64,000 nt of DNA. Origin: Aquabacterium sp029268225. GTDB lineage: Bacteria > Pseudomonadota > Gammaproteobacteria > Burkholderiales > Burkholderiaceae_C. The stretch is from contig NZ_JBBEYB010000001.1 of the NCBI RefSeq assembly GCF_037482285.1, forward strand, positions 62,001 to 126,000. Direction: 5' to 3'. The translations under genes and the position numbers were made by a program. The notes under the pieces are model-generated. The model was not told the origin of the DNA and made no database searches. It was given only the letters and a program-made list of their open reading frames with translations. Of this stretch, positions 43,710 through 52,553 are shown piece after piece; within the stretch, counting starts at the first letter, position 1, and every line of letters begins with the position of its first letter.

Positions 43710-44489
43710 ATGTTTCTGAACGACTTTTTTGCCGACGCCGATGAGGACCTGGTCGGCTGCATCCGTTGCCGCAACGCGAAGCCGCTGCACCTGGCGTTGA
43801 AGATGGCCTTCCAGCCCATCGTGGACGTGGACGCCCGCAGCGTGTTCGCCTATGAGGCGCTGGTGCGCGGTGCCAACGGGGCGTCGGCCGCCGAGATCCT
43901 GGCGGCCGTGGCCCCGGAGGAGATGTACAGCTTTGACCAGACCTGCCGCGTGCTGGCCATCGACACGGCCCAGCGCCTGGGCATGACGTCTTACCTGTCC
44001 ATCAACTTCCTGCCCAATGCGGTGTACGAGCCGTCCACCTGCATCCGCCTGACGCTGGCGGCCGCGCGCAAGGTGGGCTTTCCCCCGGACCGCCTGATCT
44101 TCGAGCTGACCGAAGGCGAAAAGATCCGCGACCCGGCCCACGCGCTGCGCATCATCAAGGACTATCAGCAGCGGGGTTTCCTCACCGCCATCGACGATTT
44201 CGGGGCCGGCTATTCGGGCCTGAACCTGCTGGCCGATTTCCAGCCGCACCTTGTCAAGCTCGACATGGCGCTCACGCGTGACATCGACCGCGACCCGGTG
44301 CGCCGCGCCATCGTGGGCGGGGTGATCGGCACCTGCAAGGCCCTGGGCTGCAAGGTCATCGCCGAAGGCATCGAAACCCCGCAAGAACTCGACACCCTGC
44401 GTGAGCTGGGCGTGTCAATGTTCCAAGGCTATTTGCTGGCGCGTCCGCAGGTCGAGGCGCTGCCCGAACCCGACTGGCAACACTGCTGA
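43710..44489 (+). CDS. Stand-alone EAL domain protein, probable cyclic-di-GMP phosphodiesterase
   Basis: A 259-residue single-domain protein. All key residues are kept: YEALVRG, SINFLPNAV, FELTEGEKI, IDDFGAGYSGLN, LVKLDM, IAEGIET and MFQGYLLARP. It should be active. The N-terminus has a CIRC motif (about 17-20), which might bind a metal or form a disulphide. No sensor domain is attached, so control must come from a partner or expression. Confidence 0.92.
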   Translation: MFLNDFFADADEDLVGCIRCRNAKPLHLALKMAFQPIVDVDARSVFAYEALVRGANGASAAEILAAVAPEEMYSFDQTCRVLAIDTAQRLGMTSYLSINFLPNAVYEPSTCIRLTLAAARKVGFPPDRLIFELTEGEKIRDPAHALRIIKDYQQRGFLTAIDDFGAGYSGLNLLADFQPHLVKLDMALTRDIDRDPVRRAIVGGVIGTCKALGCKVIAEGIETPQELDTLRELGVSMFQGYLLARPQVEALPEPDWQHC

Positions 44490-44517
44490 CGTCGACTCAC
44501 GAACGGACCTGATCGCG

Positions 44518-45129
44518 TCAGTCCATGTGGCGCCGGTTCATCTTGGCCCGGAACAGCTCGCGGATGCTCACCTCGCGCGGGCCGGGGATCAGTTCATAGC
44601 TTTCGCCTGCGGCGATCGTGCCGGGCTGGATCACCGACAGGTAAAAGCCGCAGTAGCCCGACTGGGCCATCATCTTGGTCGCCTGTTTGAAGCCCATGAT
44701 GGCATCGAACTTGAAGCAGGGTCTGCGCGGTTCGCTGACAGCCAGCACGCAGTCGGCAAACTTGAGTTGGTCGCCCACATGGGCGTCGCCTTCCAACAGG
44801 CCGGTGAGGGTGAGGTTTTCGCCCAGCATGCCGTGTGGCAGGGGCTCGTTCCAGGCCTGCACCCCCGCTTGGGCGCGCACCGTCTGCCAGAAGGCGTAGT
44901 GCTCGTGCGGGTAGGCGTAAACCGCCTTGTTCAGGCCTCCGTGCACTGTCAGATCAGCCTGCTCGTCGCCGGCCAGACCCAATCGCTGCACCGCGATGCG
45001 CTGCGGGTCGGCCGGGGTGCTGACCGCGCGCTTGACGATGCCACTGAGGATGCGACGCCCCTCGATGTCAAGCGGCGTGGCCGCAGCGGTGTTGACGGAC
45101 AGGATCTGGCGCGGCAGCAGCGTGGACAT
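44518..45129 (-). CDS. MOSC domain protein (YiiM-like)
   Basis: A 203-residue protein of the MOSC family, the domain that ends molybdenum cofactor sulfurases. It shows VQRLGLAGDEQADLTVHGG, KAVYAYPHEHYAFW, GENLTLTGL and the cysteine-bearing VSEPRRPCFKF. E. coli YiiM works in detoxifying N-hydroxylated bases with molybdenum cofactor. It lies just downstream of the ABC/binding-protein pair, which is of molybdate/tungstate type. Confidence 0.87.
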   Translation of the reverse strand: MSTLLPRQILSVNTAAATPLDIEGRRILSGIVKRAVSTPADPQRIAVQRLGLAGDEQADLTVHGGLNKAVYAYPHEHYAFWQTVRAQAGVQAWNEPLPHGMLGENLTLTGLLEGDAHVGDQLKFADCVLAVSEPRRPCFKFDAIMGFKQATKMMAQSGYCGFYLSVIQPGTIAAGESYELIPGPREVSIRELFRAKMNRRHMD

Positions 45130-45214
45130 GATCGGGGCGCAATCGGGTGAGGGCGGAAACAGGAACTCAGGTCGGCAGTATGCGCCCGTTCCCTCCGCCC
45201 GGGCGGGCGCGCGC

Positions 45215-46615
45215 TCAATGCCAGGCGGACACGGCCGTCGCCATGGCCTTGAAGCCGACCACGCAGGGCTGACCCGGCTGCCAGTTCATCTGCTGAATGG
45301 CCTTGCGGGTCAGCAGGGCCCACACGCTCGGGGGCAGTTGCTCGGCATTGCCGTGCAGTCCGAGTGCCTGGTCCAGTTCGATCCCGACGGCGCCATAGGT
45401 GCCGTGCTCGCCGGCCAGCATCACCTGGCTGATGCGGCCATGCAGGCAGTTGAGGCTGCTGGTGTCGGCGGGGGGCTGGCGGTGCAGGCTCAGGTCGCGG
45501 GCGCGCAGTTTCAGTCGCACCGTGCTGCCCACCGGATGCAGCATGGCGGGCACGGTGATGCGCTGCCCCCCGACATCGACCTCACTGAGCAGCCAGTTCA
45601 GGTCGTGGCGGCGCACCACGCCTTCGAGCACGCTGCCGGCGTCGGTGCCTTCCAGGAAGGTCGAGAGGGAGACGTCCGACAGCACCTGGGCAGCCGGTCC
45701 TGCGCTGGCCATGCGGCCTTCGTGCAGCACCAGCACATCATCGGCCAGCCGCACCACTTCGCTCATGCGGGGGCTCACCAGCACCATGGGGATGCGCCAA
45801 CGGCGCGGGATCTCGCCCAGCAAGGTCAGCAATTCCTCGTGCTCGTGTGCCGGCACCTCGCCCAGCGGGTTGTCGAGCAGCAGAGCCTGTGGCGCGGAGA
45901 GCAGGGCCCGACCGAGGGCGACGCGCACACGCTGCGCGGCCGTGAGCTGGGCGGGGCGACGGGAGAGCAGGGGAGACAGGGCCAGCCAGGCGACCACTTG
46001 ATCGAAGTCGGGGGCGTCGGCGGGTGGGGTGCCGCGCGGCAGGCCGTAGCGCAGGTTGCCACGCACGCTCAGATGGGCGAACAGGTGGGCATGAGCGTCC
46101 AGCCAGACCAGGCGGCGCTGGTGCACGGGCAGGTTGATGCGCGCCGAGCCGTCGTACACCGTGTCCTGGCCGATGGCGATGCGCCCTCCGCGTACCGGGA
46201 TGAGGCCGGCGGTGGCCTGCAGCAGGGCGCTTTGACTGGCGGGTTCACGCCCCACCAGGGCGCAGACGCGGCCGGGTGGCACGCGAAACTGCGCCCGGAT
46301 GTCGAGCCCAGGTTGCTGCAGACGCAGCTCGACACTGAGGGCCCGGGCCGGGGCGGCCATCGCGCGGTGCCGCGTCAGGCGGGGGGCCGGCAGCTGCAGC
46401 GCCAAGGTCCACCAACTGCGCCAACGCGAGGCACCCAGGGTGTGGGCGAGTGGGCGGCTCATGGGGGGCAGGGACTGGGTGCGCTGCCCCATCCACATCA
46501 ACAGGGCCAGCACCGCCATCAGGCTGGCGGCCACGACGTTGCCGAGCAGGGGCAGGTCGACCTGCCCGTCGGGCAGCGTGGGCAACCACGACCAGGTGCG
46601 CAGCCAGGCGTCCAT
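45215..46615 (-). CDS. Degenerate molybdate-type ABC protein (permease remnant + ATPase-dead ModC + TOBE)
   Basis: A 466-residue protein. The first 85 residues look like a ModB remnant: one membrane helix (about 24-43) and an EAA-loop-like AHTLGASRWRSWWTLALQLP. Residues 92-320 align with ModC, but every nucleotide motif is lost: Walker A reads GREPASQSA (122-130, no Lys), the Q-loop Gln is Asp, the signature is LTAAQ, Walker B is LLLDNPL (Glu to Asn), and the H-loop His region reads SPR. The C-terminal TOBE/Mop domain (about 365-460) is well kept. It should not hydrolyse ATP. AGGAGG lies 6 bases before the ATG at 46615. The reading frame is intact. Confidence 0.8.
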   Translation of the reverse strand: MDAWLRTWSWLPTLPDGQVDLPLLGNVVAASLMAVLALLMWMGQRTQSLPPMSRPLAHTLGASRWRSWWTLALQLPAPRLTRHRAMAAPARALSVELRLQQPGLDIRAQFRVPPGRVCALVGREPASQSALLQATAGLIPVRGGRIAIGQDTVYDGSARINLPVHQRRLVWLDAHAHLFAHLSVRGNLRYGLPRGTPPADAPDFDQVVAWLALSPLLSRRPAQLTAAQRVRVALGRALLSAPQALLLDNPLGEVPAHEHEELLTLLGEIPRRWRIPMVLVSPRMSEVVRLADDVLVLHEGRMASAGPAAQVLSDVSLSTFLEGTDAGSVLEGVVRRHDLNWLLSEVDVGGQRITVPAMLHPVGSTVRLKLRARDLSLHRQPPADTSSLNCLHGRISQVMLAGEHGTYGAVGIELDQALGLHGNAEQLPPSVWALLTRKAIQQMNWQPGQPCVVGFKAMATAVSAWH

Positions 46616-46617
46616 CG

Positions 46618-47424
46618 TCATCCTCCTCGGGGGCCTTGCCAACCCGGACGGCTGGCTTTGACCGCGTTCTGCGCAAGAGGCCACTGCAGCCATTTCACCA
46701 GCAGCTTGGCCCCAGGGTGGCGGGCGTGGAACGCGCAGGCGATCTGGGCTTCCAGCATCAGCTGAGGCCCCCCCGCCAGCCAGACCTTGCGGGGCTCTCC
46801 CTGTGGCGGGGTGGCTTGCCACTGTGCGCGGGTCATGAGGCGATAGCTGGGCAAGCGGGCGCCAGTCTGCACGCTGGCCGCCAGACTCAGCAAGGCGCGC
46901 AGTTGGCCACCACTGAGCCGATGGGCCAGCGCCTCCAGGGGGGAGTCGGCCTCCAGCGGTTGCCAGCTGGCCACGCCAGCGCGACAGGCGGCCAGCACCT
47001 GCTGCAGCGCGCGACCGGCATCGGTCTCGCCCCGGATGCCGGCGACGTCGGTGGCCGGGCCCAACAGCAGCACATCGGTGCGGGCCACCGTCTTGCGGTC
47101 GAAGATCAGGCCTTCCTGGTCCAGGCGGTCGGCGCGTGGGTGAGACAAAAACAGGCCAGCGTCGATGGCACCCTGCTCCAGGGCGGTCAGCACCTGTCGG
47201 GTGCCCATGGCCTCGAAGCGCGCGGTCCAGCCCAGGTCCTGACGCATGGACGATTGCCAGCGGCCGGTCAGGCCGGTGCTGATCAGCAGGGGGTCGGCGC
47301 CGATGCGCGGGCTGTCGGCGCGTGCCGGCACCCGTCCCTGGGCCAGGCTCATCGAAGGCGCCGCCAGCAGGCCCAGGCCGGGCAGGGTGGCGGTGCAGAA
47401 GGTGCGGCGGGCGGAGAGAGGCAT
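46618..47424 (-). CDS. Tungstate/molybdate-type periplasmic binding protein
   Basis: A 268-residue protein with a signal peptide (about 1-29, ending SLA). It resembles TupA: GTRQVLTALEQGAIDAGLFL, SHPRADRLDQEGLIFDRKTV and VLLLGPATDVAGIRG are in order. The part that in TupA carries the ligand-binding Ser/Asp/Ser/Thr segment is changed here (ASWQPLEADSPLEALAHRL), so binding may be altered. Its stop is 2 bases from the start of the degenerate ABC gene, so the two are co-transcribed. What it binds is uncertain. Confidence 0.72.
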   Translation of the reverse strand: MPLSARRTFCTATLPGLGLLAAPSMSLAQGRVPARADSPRIGADPLLISTGLTGRWQSSMRQDLGWTARFEAMGTRQVLTALEQGAIDAGLFLSHPRADRLDQEGLIFDRKTVARTDVLLLGPATDVAGIRGETDAGRALQQVLAACRAGVASWQPLEADSPLEALAHRLSGGQLRALLSLAASVQTGARLPSYRLMTRAQWQATPPQGEPRKVWLAGGPQLMLEAQIACAFHARHPGAKLLVKWLQWPLAQNAVKASRPGWQGPRGG

Positions 47425-47703
47425 GGCGGCAGGCGTCGAAGCAGGGCCCTGTGGGGGCGGACAAGCGTGTCAGGATACAAAAAAGCAGAACGACGGGGCA
47501 CGCTTTGATGGGGGGGTAGGGGTCTGTCCTTGGTCGGGATCAATGACAGGGGGGTGTCAAAAACGGGCGACTTGATTAAAATGGAAGGTTCCCGCTTGGG
47601 CTGGGTGTCGAGAGCATTGTGGGTGGCCGTGTGGTGCCCCGGTGTGAAAAAGCCGCGAAGCAGTGCTGTCGAGACCCTGTTTTTTCATTTTCTGGAGTGA
47701 GTC

Positions 47704-49560
47704 ATGACTGCTGCAGTACAGGTGAATGCACCTGCCTACGTCAAAAACACCAAGCTGATCGCCTGGGTGGCCGAAATCGCCGCCCTGACCCAGCCCAAGG
47801 ACATCGTCTGGTGTGACGGTTCGACCGAAGAGTACGACCGCCTGTGCGCCCAGCTCGTGGCCGCCGGCTCCTTCAAGAAGCTCAACCCCGAACTGCGCCC
47901 CAATTCTTACCTGGCCTGGACCCACCCGTCCGACGTGGCCCGCGTGGAAGACCGCACCTTCATCTGCGCCGAGCGCAAGGAAGACGCCGGCCCCACCAAC
48001 AACTGGTGTGAGCCCGCCGAGATGCGCGCCAAGCTGCAAACGGGCGAAAACGCCCTGTTCAAGGGCAGCATGAAGGGCCGCACGATGTACGTGATCCCCT
48101 TCTCGATGGGCCCTCTGGGTTCCAACATCGCTCACATCGGCGTCGAACTGTCTGACTCGGCCTATGTGGCTGTCAACATGAAGCTCATGACCCGCATGGG
48201 CAAGGGCGTGATCGACGTGCTGGGCACCGACGGCGAGTTCGTGCCTTGCGTGCACACCGTGGGCGCCCCGTTGGCCGAAGGTCAGCAAGACGTGGCCTGG
48301 CCTTGCAACCCCGACACCAAGTACATCGTCCACTACCCCTCGACCCGCGAAATCTGGTCTTACGGTTCGGGCTACGGCGGCAACGCGCTGCTGGGCAAGA
48401 AGTGCTTCGCGCTGCGCATCGCCTCGACCATGGGCCGCGACCAAGGCTGGCTGGCTGAGCACATGCTGCTCTTGGGCGTGACCAACCCCGAAGGCAAGAA
48501 GTACCACGTGGCGGCCGCTTTCCCCTCGGCCTGCGGCAAGACCAACTTCTCCATGCTGATCCCGCCCGAGGGCTACAACGGCTGGAAAGTCACCACCATC
48601 GGTGACGACATCGCCTGGATCAAGCCCCATGCCGATGGCAAGCTGTACGCCATCAACCCCGAAGCCGGTTACTTCGGCGTCGCCCCGGGTACCAACACCT
48701 TGACGAACTTCAACTGCATGAAGTCGCTGGACCGTGACGTGATTTTCACGAACGTGGCCCTGACCGACGACGGCGACGTGTGGTGGGAGTCGATGACCGA
48801 CGAGGCCCCAGCGCACCTGATCGACTGGCAAGGCAAGGACTGGACGCCCGCGATTGCCAAGGAAACCGGCGCCAAGGCCGCTCACCCGAACGCCCGCTTC
48901 ACCGTGGCCGCCACCAACAACCCGGCGCTGGACCCCGAGTGGGACAACCCCGCTGGTGTGCCGATCGACGCCTTCATCTTCGGTGGCCGTCGCTCGACCA
49001 CCGTGCCGCTGGTGACCGAAGCCCGTGACTGGACCGAAGGCGTCTACATGGCTGCCACCATGGGTTCGGAAACCACCGCTGCCGCTTTCGGCCAGCAAGG
49101 CGTGGTGCGCCGTGACCCGTTCGCCATGCTGCCCTTCATGGGCTACAACATGAGCGACTACTTCCAGCACTGGCTGAACCTGGGCGCCAAGCTGCAGGCC
49201 GCTGGTCACGCTCTGCCCAAGATCTACTGCGTGAACTGGTTCCGCAAGGGCGCTGACGGCAAGTTCGTGTGGCCTGGCTACAGCGAAAACATGCGCGTGC
49301 TGGAGTGGATGGTCGGTCGCCTGGAAGGCAAGGCCAACGGCACCGAGAACGCATTCGGCCTGAGCCCCAACTACGAAGACATCAACTGGAACGGTCTGAA
49401 CTTCACCAAGGATCAGTTCCAGTCCGTCATCGGTATCGACAAGGCGGCCTGGGAGCAAGAACTCAAGCTGCACGACGAGCTGTTCACCCAGCTGTCGTAC
49501 AACCTGCCCGCCGAAATGCCCGCCACCAAGGCCAAGCTGGCCCAGCGTCTGGCGGCCTGA
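47704..49560 (+). CDS. pckG: Phosphoenolpyruvate carboxykinase (GTP)
   Basis: A 618-residue gluconeogenic enzyme that makes PEP and CO2 from oxaloacetate and GTP. The P-loop/catalytic cysteine motif FPSACGKTNFSMLIPP, the metal-site NGLNF-like region and GGRRSTTVPLV are present. Length fits the GTP-dependent family, not the ATP form. A TAAAAT (47577-47582) about 120 bases upstream is a possible -10. Followed by a strong terminator. Confidence 0.97.
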   Translation: MTAAVQVNAPAYVKNTKLIAWVAEIAALTQPKDIVWCDGSTEEYDRLCAQLVAAGSFKKLNPELRPNSYLAWTHPSDVARVEDRTFICAERKEDAGPTNNWCEPAEMRAKLQTGENALFKGSMKGRTMYVIPFSMGPLGSNIAHIGVELSDSAYVAVNMKLMTRMGKGVIDVLGTDGEFVPCVHTVGAPLAEGQQDVAWPCNPDTKYIVHYPSTREIWSYGSGYGGNALLGKKCFALRIASTMGRDQGWLAEHMLLLGVTNPEGKKYHVAAAFPSACGKTNFSMLIPPEGYNGWKVTTIGDDIAWIKPHADGKLYAINPEAGYFGVAPGTNTLTNFNCMKSLDRDVIFTNVALTDDGDVWWESMTDEAPAHLIDWQGKDWTPAIAKETGAKAAHPNARFTVAATNNPALDPEWDNPAGVPIDAFIFGGRRSTTVPLVTEARDWTEGVYMAATMGSETTAAAFGQQGVVRRDPFAMLPFMGYNMSDYFQHWLNLGAKLQAAGHALPKIYCVNWFRKGADGKFVWPGYSENMRVLEWMVGRLEGKANGTENAFGLSPNYEDINWNGLNFTKDQFQSVIGIDKAAWEQELKLHDELFTQLSYNLPAEMPATKAKLAQRLAA

Positions 49561-49608
49561 TCGTTCCCGATCGGTCTGATTCCGGCGCCCTCGTGGCGCC
49601 GCGCTCCG

Positions 49609-49633
49609 AGCCCCGCTGTGCGGGGCTTTTTTT
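49609..49633 (+). terminator. Intrinsic terminator after pckG
   Basis: AGCCCCGC (49609-49616) pairs with GCGGGGCT (49620-49627) around TGT, followed by seven T to 49633. It also lies at the 3' end of the tetR gene read from the other strand. Confidence 0.9.
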
Positions 49634-49649
49634 CGTCTGTGGGGGCGCT

Positions 49650-50315
49650 TCAGCGTGCCGAATCGCGCAGGTCCATCACTTCGCGGGTGATCATGGCGGC
49701 GTAGCGTTGGATGACCACCCGGGCGTCCAGATCGGGCTCATCGCTCAGCATCTCCTGCACGGCGTAGCCCATCTCCACGGCCAAACGGGCGAAGGTCTGG
49801 ACCTGGGTGCGGTCGATGTCAGGGTGCGCGCTCAGGAAGGCCTGCTCGATGAGTTGCGAGACGTGGCGGTGGGAGGCCACCCGCACCTCGTACAAGGCGG
49901 GCACCGCGCGCAGGGCCCGCATGATCCAGACCCCACCCGCGAACGCGTCGGTCAGCGCGAGGGTGTCAGCGAAGAGCACCAGCAGCCGTCGCTCGAATTC
50001 GGCGGCTGGCGCTGCCAGGGTTTCGGGCGTGGCCCATTGGGCCAGTAAGCTGTTTTGCGCGCCCATCAGGCGCTCCCCCAAGGCGTGTAGCACCGCGTAC
50101 TTGTTGGGGAAGTAGCGGTACAGCGCGGGTGGGGTGAGCCCGGCGCGCTCGCAGATCAGGTTGGTGGACAGGCGTTCGATGCCGACCTCGGACAGCAGAT
50201 CGGCCGTGATGGCCAGGATGCGCTCGAAGGTTTCCTGCGCGCGGCCTTGGCGCGGCAGGGTTTTGGTGTCCAGGTCCGGTGCGGACGGACGGGTCGTGGA
50301 AAGGGTGCTTGGCAT
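49650..50315 (-). CDS. TetR-family transcriptional regulator
   Basis: A 221-residue regulator. The N-terminal helix-turn-helix (about 28-75) shows ITADLLSEVGIERLSTNLIC and GLTPPALYRYFPNKYAVLHAL, typical TetR. The C-terminal ligand domain is of no recognised subgroup. ATG 50315 is chosen over an upstream start. It is divergent from the ceramidase-family gene, and a perfect palindrome lies between them, so autoregulation and repression of that operon are likely. Confidence 0.92.
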   Translation of the reverse strand: MPSTLSTTRPSAPDLDTKTLPRQGRAQETFERILAITADLLSEVGIERLSTNLICERAGLTPPALYRYFPNKYAVLHALGERLMGAQNSLLAQWATPETLAAPAAEFERRLLVLFADTLALTDAFAGGVWIMRALRAVPALYEVRVASHRHVSQLIEQAFLSAHPDIDRTQVQTFARLAVEMGYAVQEMLSDEPDLDARVVIQRYAAMITREVMDLRDSAR

Positions 50316-50394
50316 CTTTTGGCCCCGTATCGATGCGGGAATTCTGGCATGGGCCCCGAGCCGGGCTCGTTTCACGGGTAAGTCCCGATGATTG

Positions 50395-50410
50395 GATAGT
50401 AATCACTATC
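50395..50410. promoter_or_regulatory. Probable TetR operator
   Basis: GATAGT-AATC-ACTATC is a perfect 6-base inverted repeat with a 4-base spacer, 42 bases before the ceramidase-family start and 80 before the tetR start. The position between two divergent genes and the length suit a TetR-type site. Confidence 0.6.
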
Positions 50411-50451
50411 GAACATGACGGCACGTGTTCAACCGATCGGGAGCTGCCGCC

Positions 50452-52536
50452 ATGCCTGTTTGCCTGCCTTTCATGCGTCGTCGTGTGCGTGCCATTGCCA
50501 CGGCTTGTGCCTTGGCCCTGACGGGCCTCATGGCGGCGCCGGCCTGGGCCGGTGAGTTCCTGATTGGCACGGGGGTGTACGACATCACCGGTCCGGCGGC
50601 CGAGACGGGCATGTTCGGCTATGCCGCGCAGCAGGAGGTCAATGGCCTGCACCAGCGTTTGCGGGCCCGTGCCTTCATCATGCAGGGCGCACAGGGCGGC
50701 CCGCGTGCGGTGTTCGTGAACGCGGACCTGGGCGCGGCCCACGAGTCCCTGAAGCTCGCCGTCATCCAGCGACTGCAGGCCCGCTATGGCGCGCTGTACC
50801 GCCACGACAACGTGATGCTCTCGGCCACCCACACGCATGTGGGCAGTGGTGGCCATGCGCACCACACGCTTTACATCCTGGCGGCGGCCGACAAGAGTGG
50901 GGCCGGCTATGACGCCCAGAGCTTCGAGGCGGCGGTGTCGGGCATCGTGGCCGCCATCGAGCGCGCGCACCGCAACCTCGCACCGGGTCGCATCGAACTG
51001 GTGGAAGGCAACTTGCTGGGGGCCACGCGCAACCGCTCGCTGCCAGCGTTCCGCGCCAATCCGGATGCGGCCGCGCTGGGGCACGACACCAACAAGACCA
51101 TGACGGTGCTGAAGTTCCGCAAGGACAATGGGCGTGAGGTTGGCATGCTGAACTGGTACGCGATCCACCCGACCAGCTTCAGCATGAAGTTCACCCATAT
51201 CAGCGGTGACAACAAGGGCTACGCGTCGCAGTTCTTCGAGCGGCGAAAGGGGGTCAACTACAGTGCCTCCGAGACCTTTGTCGCGGCCTTTGCGAATGCC
51301 GATGAGGGCGATGTGGTTCCGACCGATGGCAATGCCTACTCGGCACCGGGCTACGAGGGCTCGCCCAACGAGTACGCCAATGCCGAGGCGGCGGGCCAGC
51401 GCCAGCTCCACAAGGCCTGGGAGCTGTACACCACGCCCGGTCGCATCCTGCCCGGGGTGGTGGACCTGCGCCACCAGTGGGTGACAATGCCCGGCCTGGC
51501 CGTGGCGCCCGCCTACAGTCAGCCCGGTGGCGCGGTGCTGTGCACGGCGGCCCGAGGGGTGTCGTTCGCTGCCGGTGGTGAGAACGGCCCGTCCAACATC
51601 CCCGGCATCACCGAGGGCATGACCACGTCGAGCGCCCAACTGGGCACGGCCCTGCAGACCTTTGCGAGCTCGCCGCTGGGTGGCCTGGTGCAGACGGCGT
51701 TCTTCGGCATCTCGTCGGTGGTCAGTGACCCTTGCCAGTCGCCCAAGCCCACCCTGTTGCCCACCGGGGCCCTGGACTGGGTGCCGTCGGTGCTGCCCAT
51801 CCAGGTGATCCAGGTCGGCGCACTGGCCATCGTCGGGCTGCCCTTCGAGCCGACGACGATGGTCGGGCATCGCTTGCGCGCCCAGGTGCGCCAGCAACTG
51901 GCCGCCAAGGGGGTGGACACGGTGGTGGTGGCGGGCCTGTCCAACAGCTATGCCGGCTACCTGACCACCCGCGAAGAGTTCGAGATGCAGCACTATGAAG
52001 GCGCCTCCAACGAGTTTGGGCCCTGGGCGCTCGGCGCCGTCCAGCAGACCGTGGCGCACCTGACGCAGGCCATGGTCAGTGGCGCAGCCGTGGAGCCAGG
52101 TCTGCCGCCGCGTGACCGGACCTCGGCGCTGCGCCTGACGCGACCGGGCGTGGCCTTCGATGACAAGCCGCTGAGAGAGAGCTTTGGCAAGGTGCTGCAG
52201 GACGCCCTGCCGGCCTATCAGGCGGGTCAGGTGGTGAAGGCGAGCTTCCGCAGCGGCCATCCCAAGAACCACCTCCAGACCCAGGACAGCTTCCTGCGGG
52301 TCGAGCGCTGGCAGGACGGGCAATGGGTGGCCGTGGCCCAGGACTGGGACTGGGAGACCAGCTACCAGTGGCGCCGTGAGGGGATCGCCTATTCGGTGGT
52401 GGATGTGGTGTGGCGCATCCCTGCTGGCACGCCCGTCGGCAGCTACCGCTTGCGTCACGACGGGCATTGGAAGAACGGCTGGACGGGGGCGATCAACCCC
52501 TACACGGGCGTGAGCCGCGCCTTCCGTGTGGACTGA
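50452..52536 (+). CDS. Neutral ceramidase-family exported protein with altered nucleophile
   Basis: A 694-residue protein of the neutral/alkaline non-lysosomal ceramidase family. The signal peptide runs to about residue 30 (APAWAG). Zinc-site features are kept: THTHVGSGGH, NWYAIHPTSF, LPFEPTTMVG and NSYAGYLTTREEFEMQHYEG. The usual GDVSPN motif with the nucleophile Ser reads GDVVPT (Val289 in its place; bases 51310-51327). If the alignment is right, it may not cleave ceramide, or uses another residue. The C-terminal domain ends RAFRVD. GGGAG precedes ATG 50452. First gene of a four-gene run of exported proteins. Confidence 0.85.
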   Translation: MPVCLPFMRRRVRAIATACALALTGLMAAPAWAGEFLIGTGVYDITGPAAETGMFGYAAQQEVNGLHQRLRARAFIMQGAQGGPRAVFVNADLGAAHESLKLAVIQRLQARYGALYRHDNVMLSATHTHVGSGGHAHHTLYILAAADKSGAGYDAQSFEAAVSGIVAAIERAHRNLAPGRIELVEGNLLGATRNRSLPAFRANPDAAALGHDTNKTMTVLKFRKDNGREVGMLNWYAIHPTSFSMKFTHISGDNKGYASQFFERRKGVNYSASETFVAAFANADEGDVVPTDGNAYSAPGYEGSPNEYANAEAAGQRQLHKAWELYTTPGRILPGVVDLRHQWVTMPGLAVAPAYSQPGGAVLCTAARGVSFAAGGENGPSNIPGITEGMTTSSAQLGTALQTFASSPLGGLVQTAFFGISSVVSDPCQSPKPTLLPTGALDWVPSVLPIQVIQVGALAIVGLPFEPTTMVGHRLRAQVRQQLAAKGVDTVVVAGLSNSYAGYLTTREEFEMQHYEGASNEFGPWALGAVQQTVAHLTQAMVSGAAVEPGLPPRDRTSALRLTRPGVAFDDKPLRESFGKVLQDALPAYQAGQVVKASFRSGHPKNHLQTQDSFLRVERWQDGQWVAVAQDWDWETSYQWRREGIAYSVVDVVWRIPAGTPVGSYRLRHDGHWKNGWTGAINPYTGVSRAFRVD

Positions 52537-52553
52537 GAGGCAGGAGTGCGTTG

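Noticed and set aside
45215..47464. A single 749-codon protein spanning the ABC and binding-protein genes
   Set aside because: Its first 280 residues are an out-of-frame reading of the binding-protein gene, which has a signal peptide and family match in its own frame. The ABC gene has its own AGGAGG and ATG at 46615.
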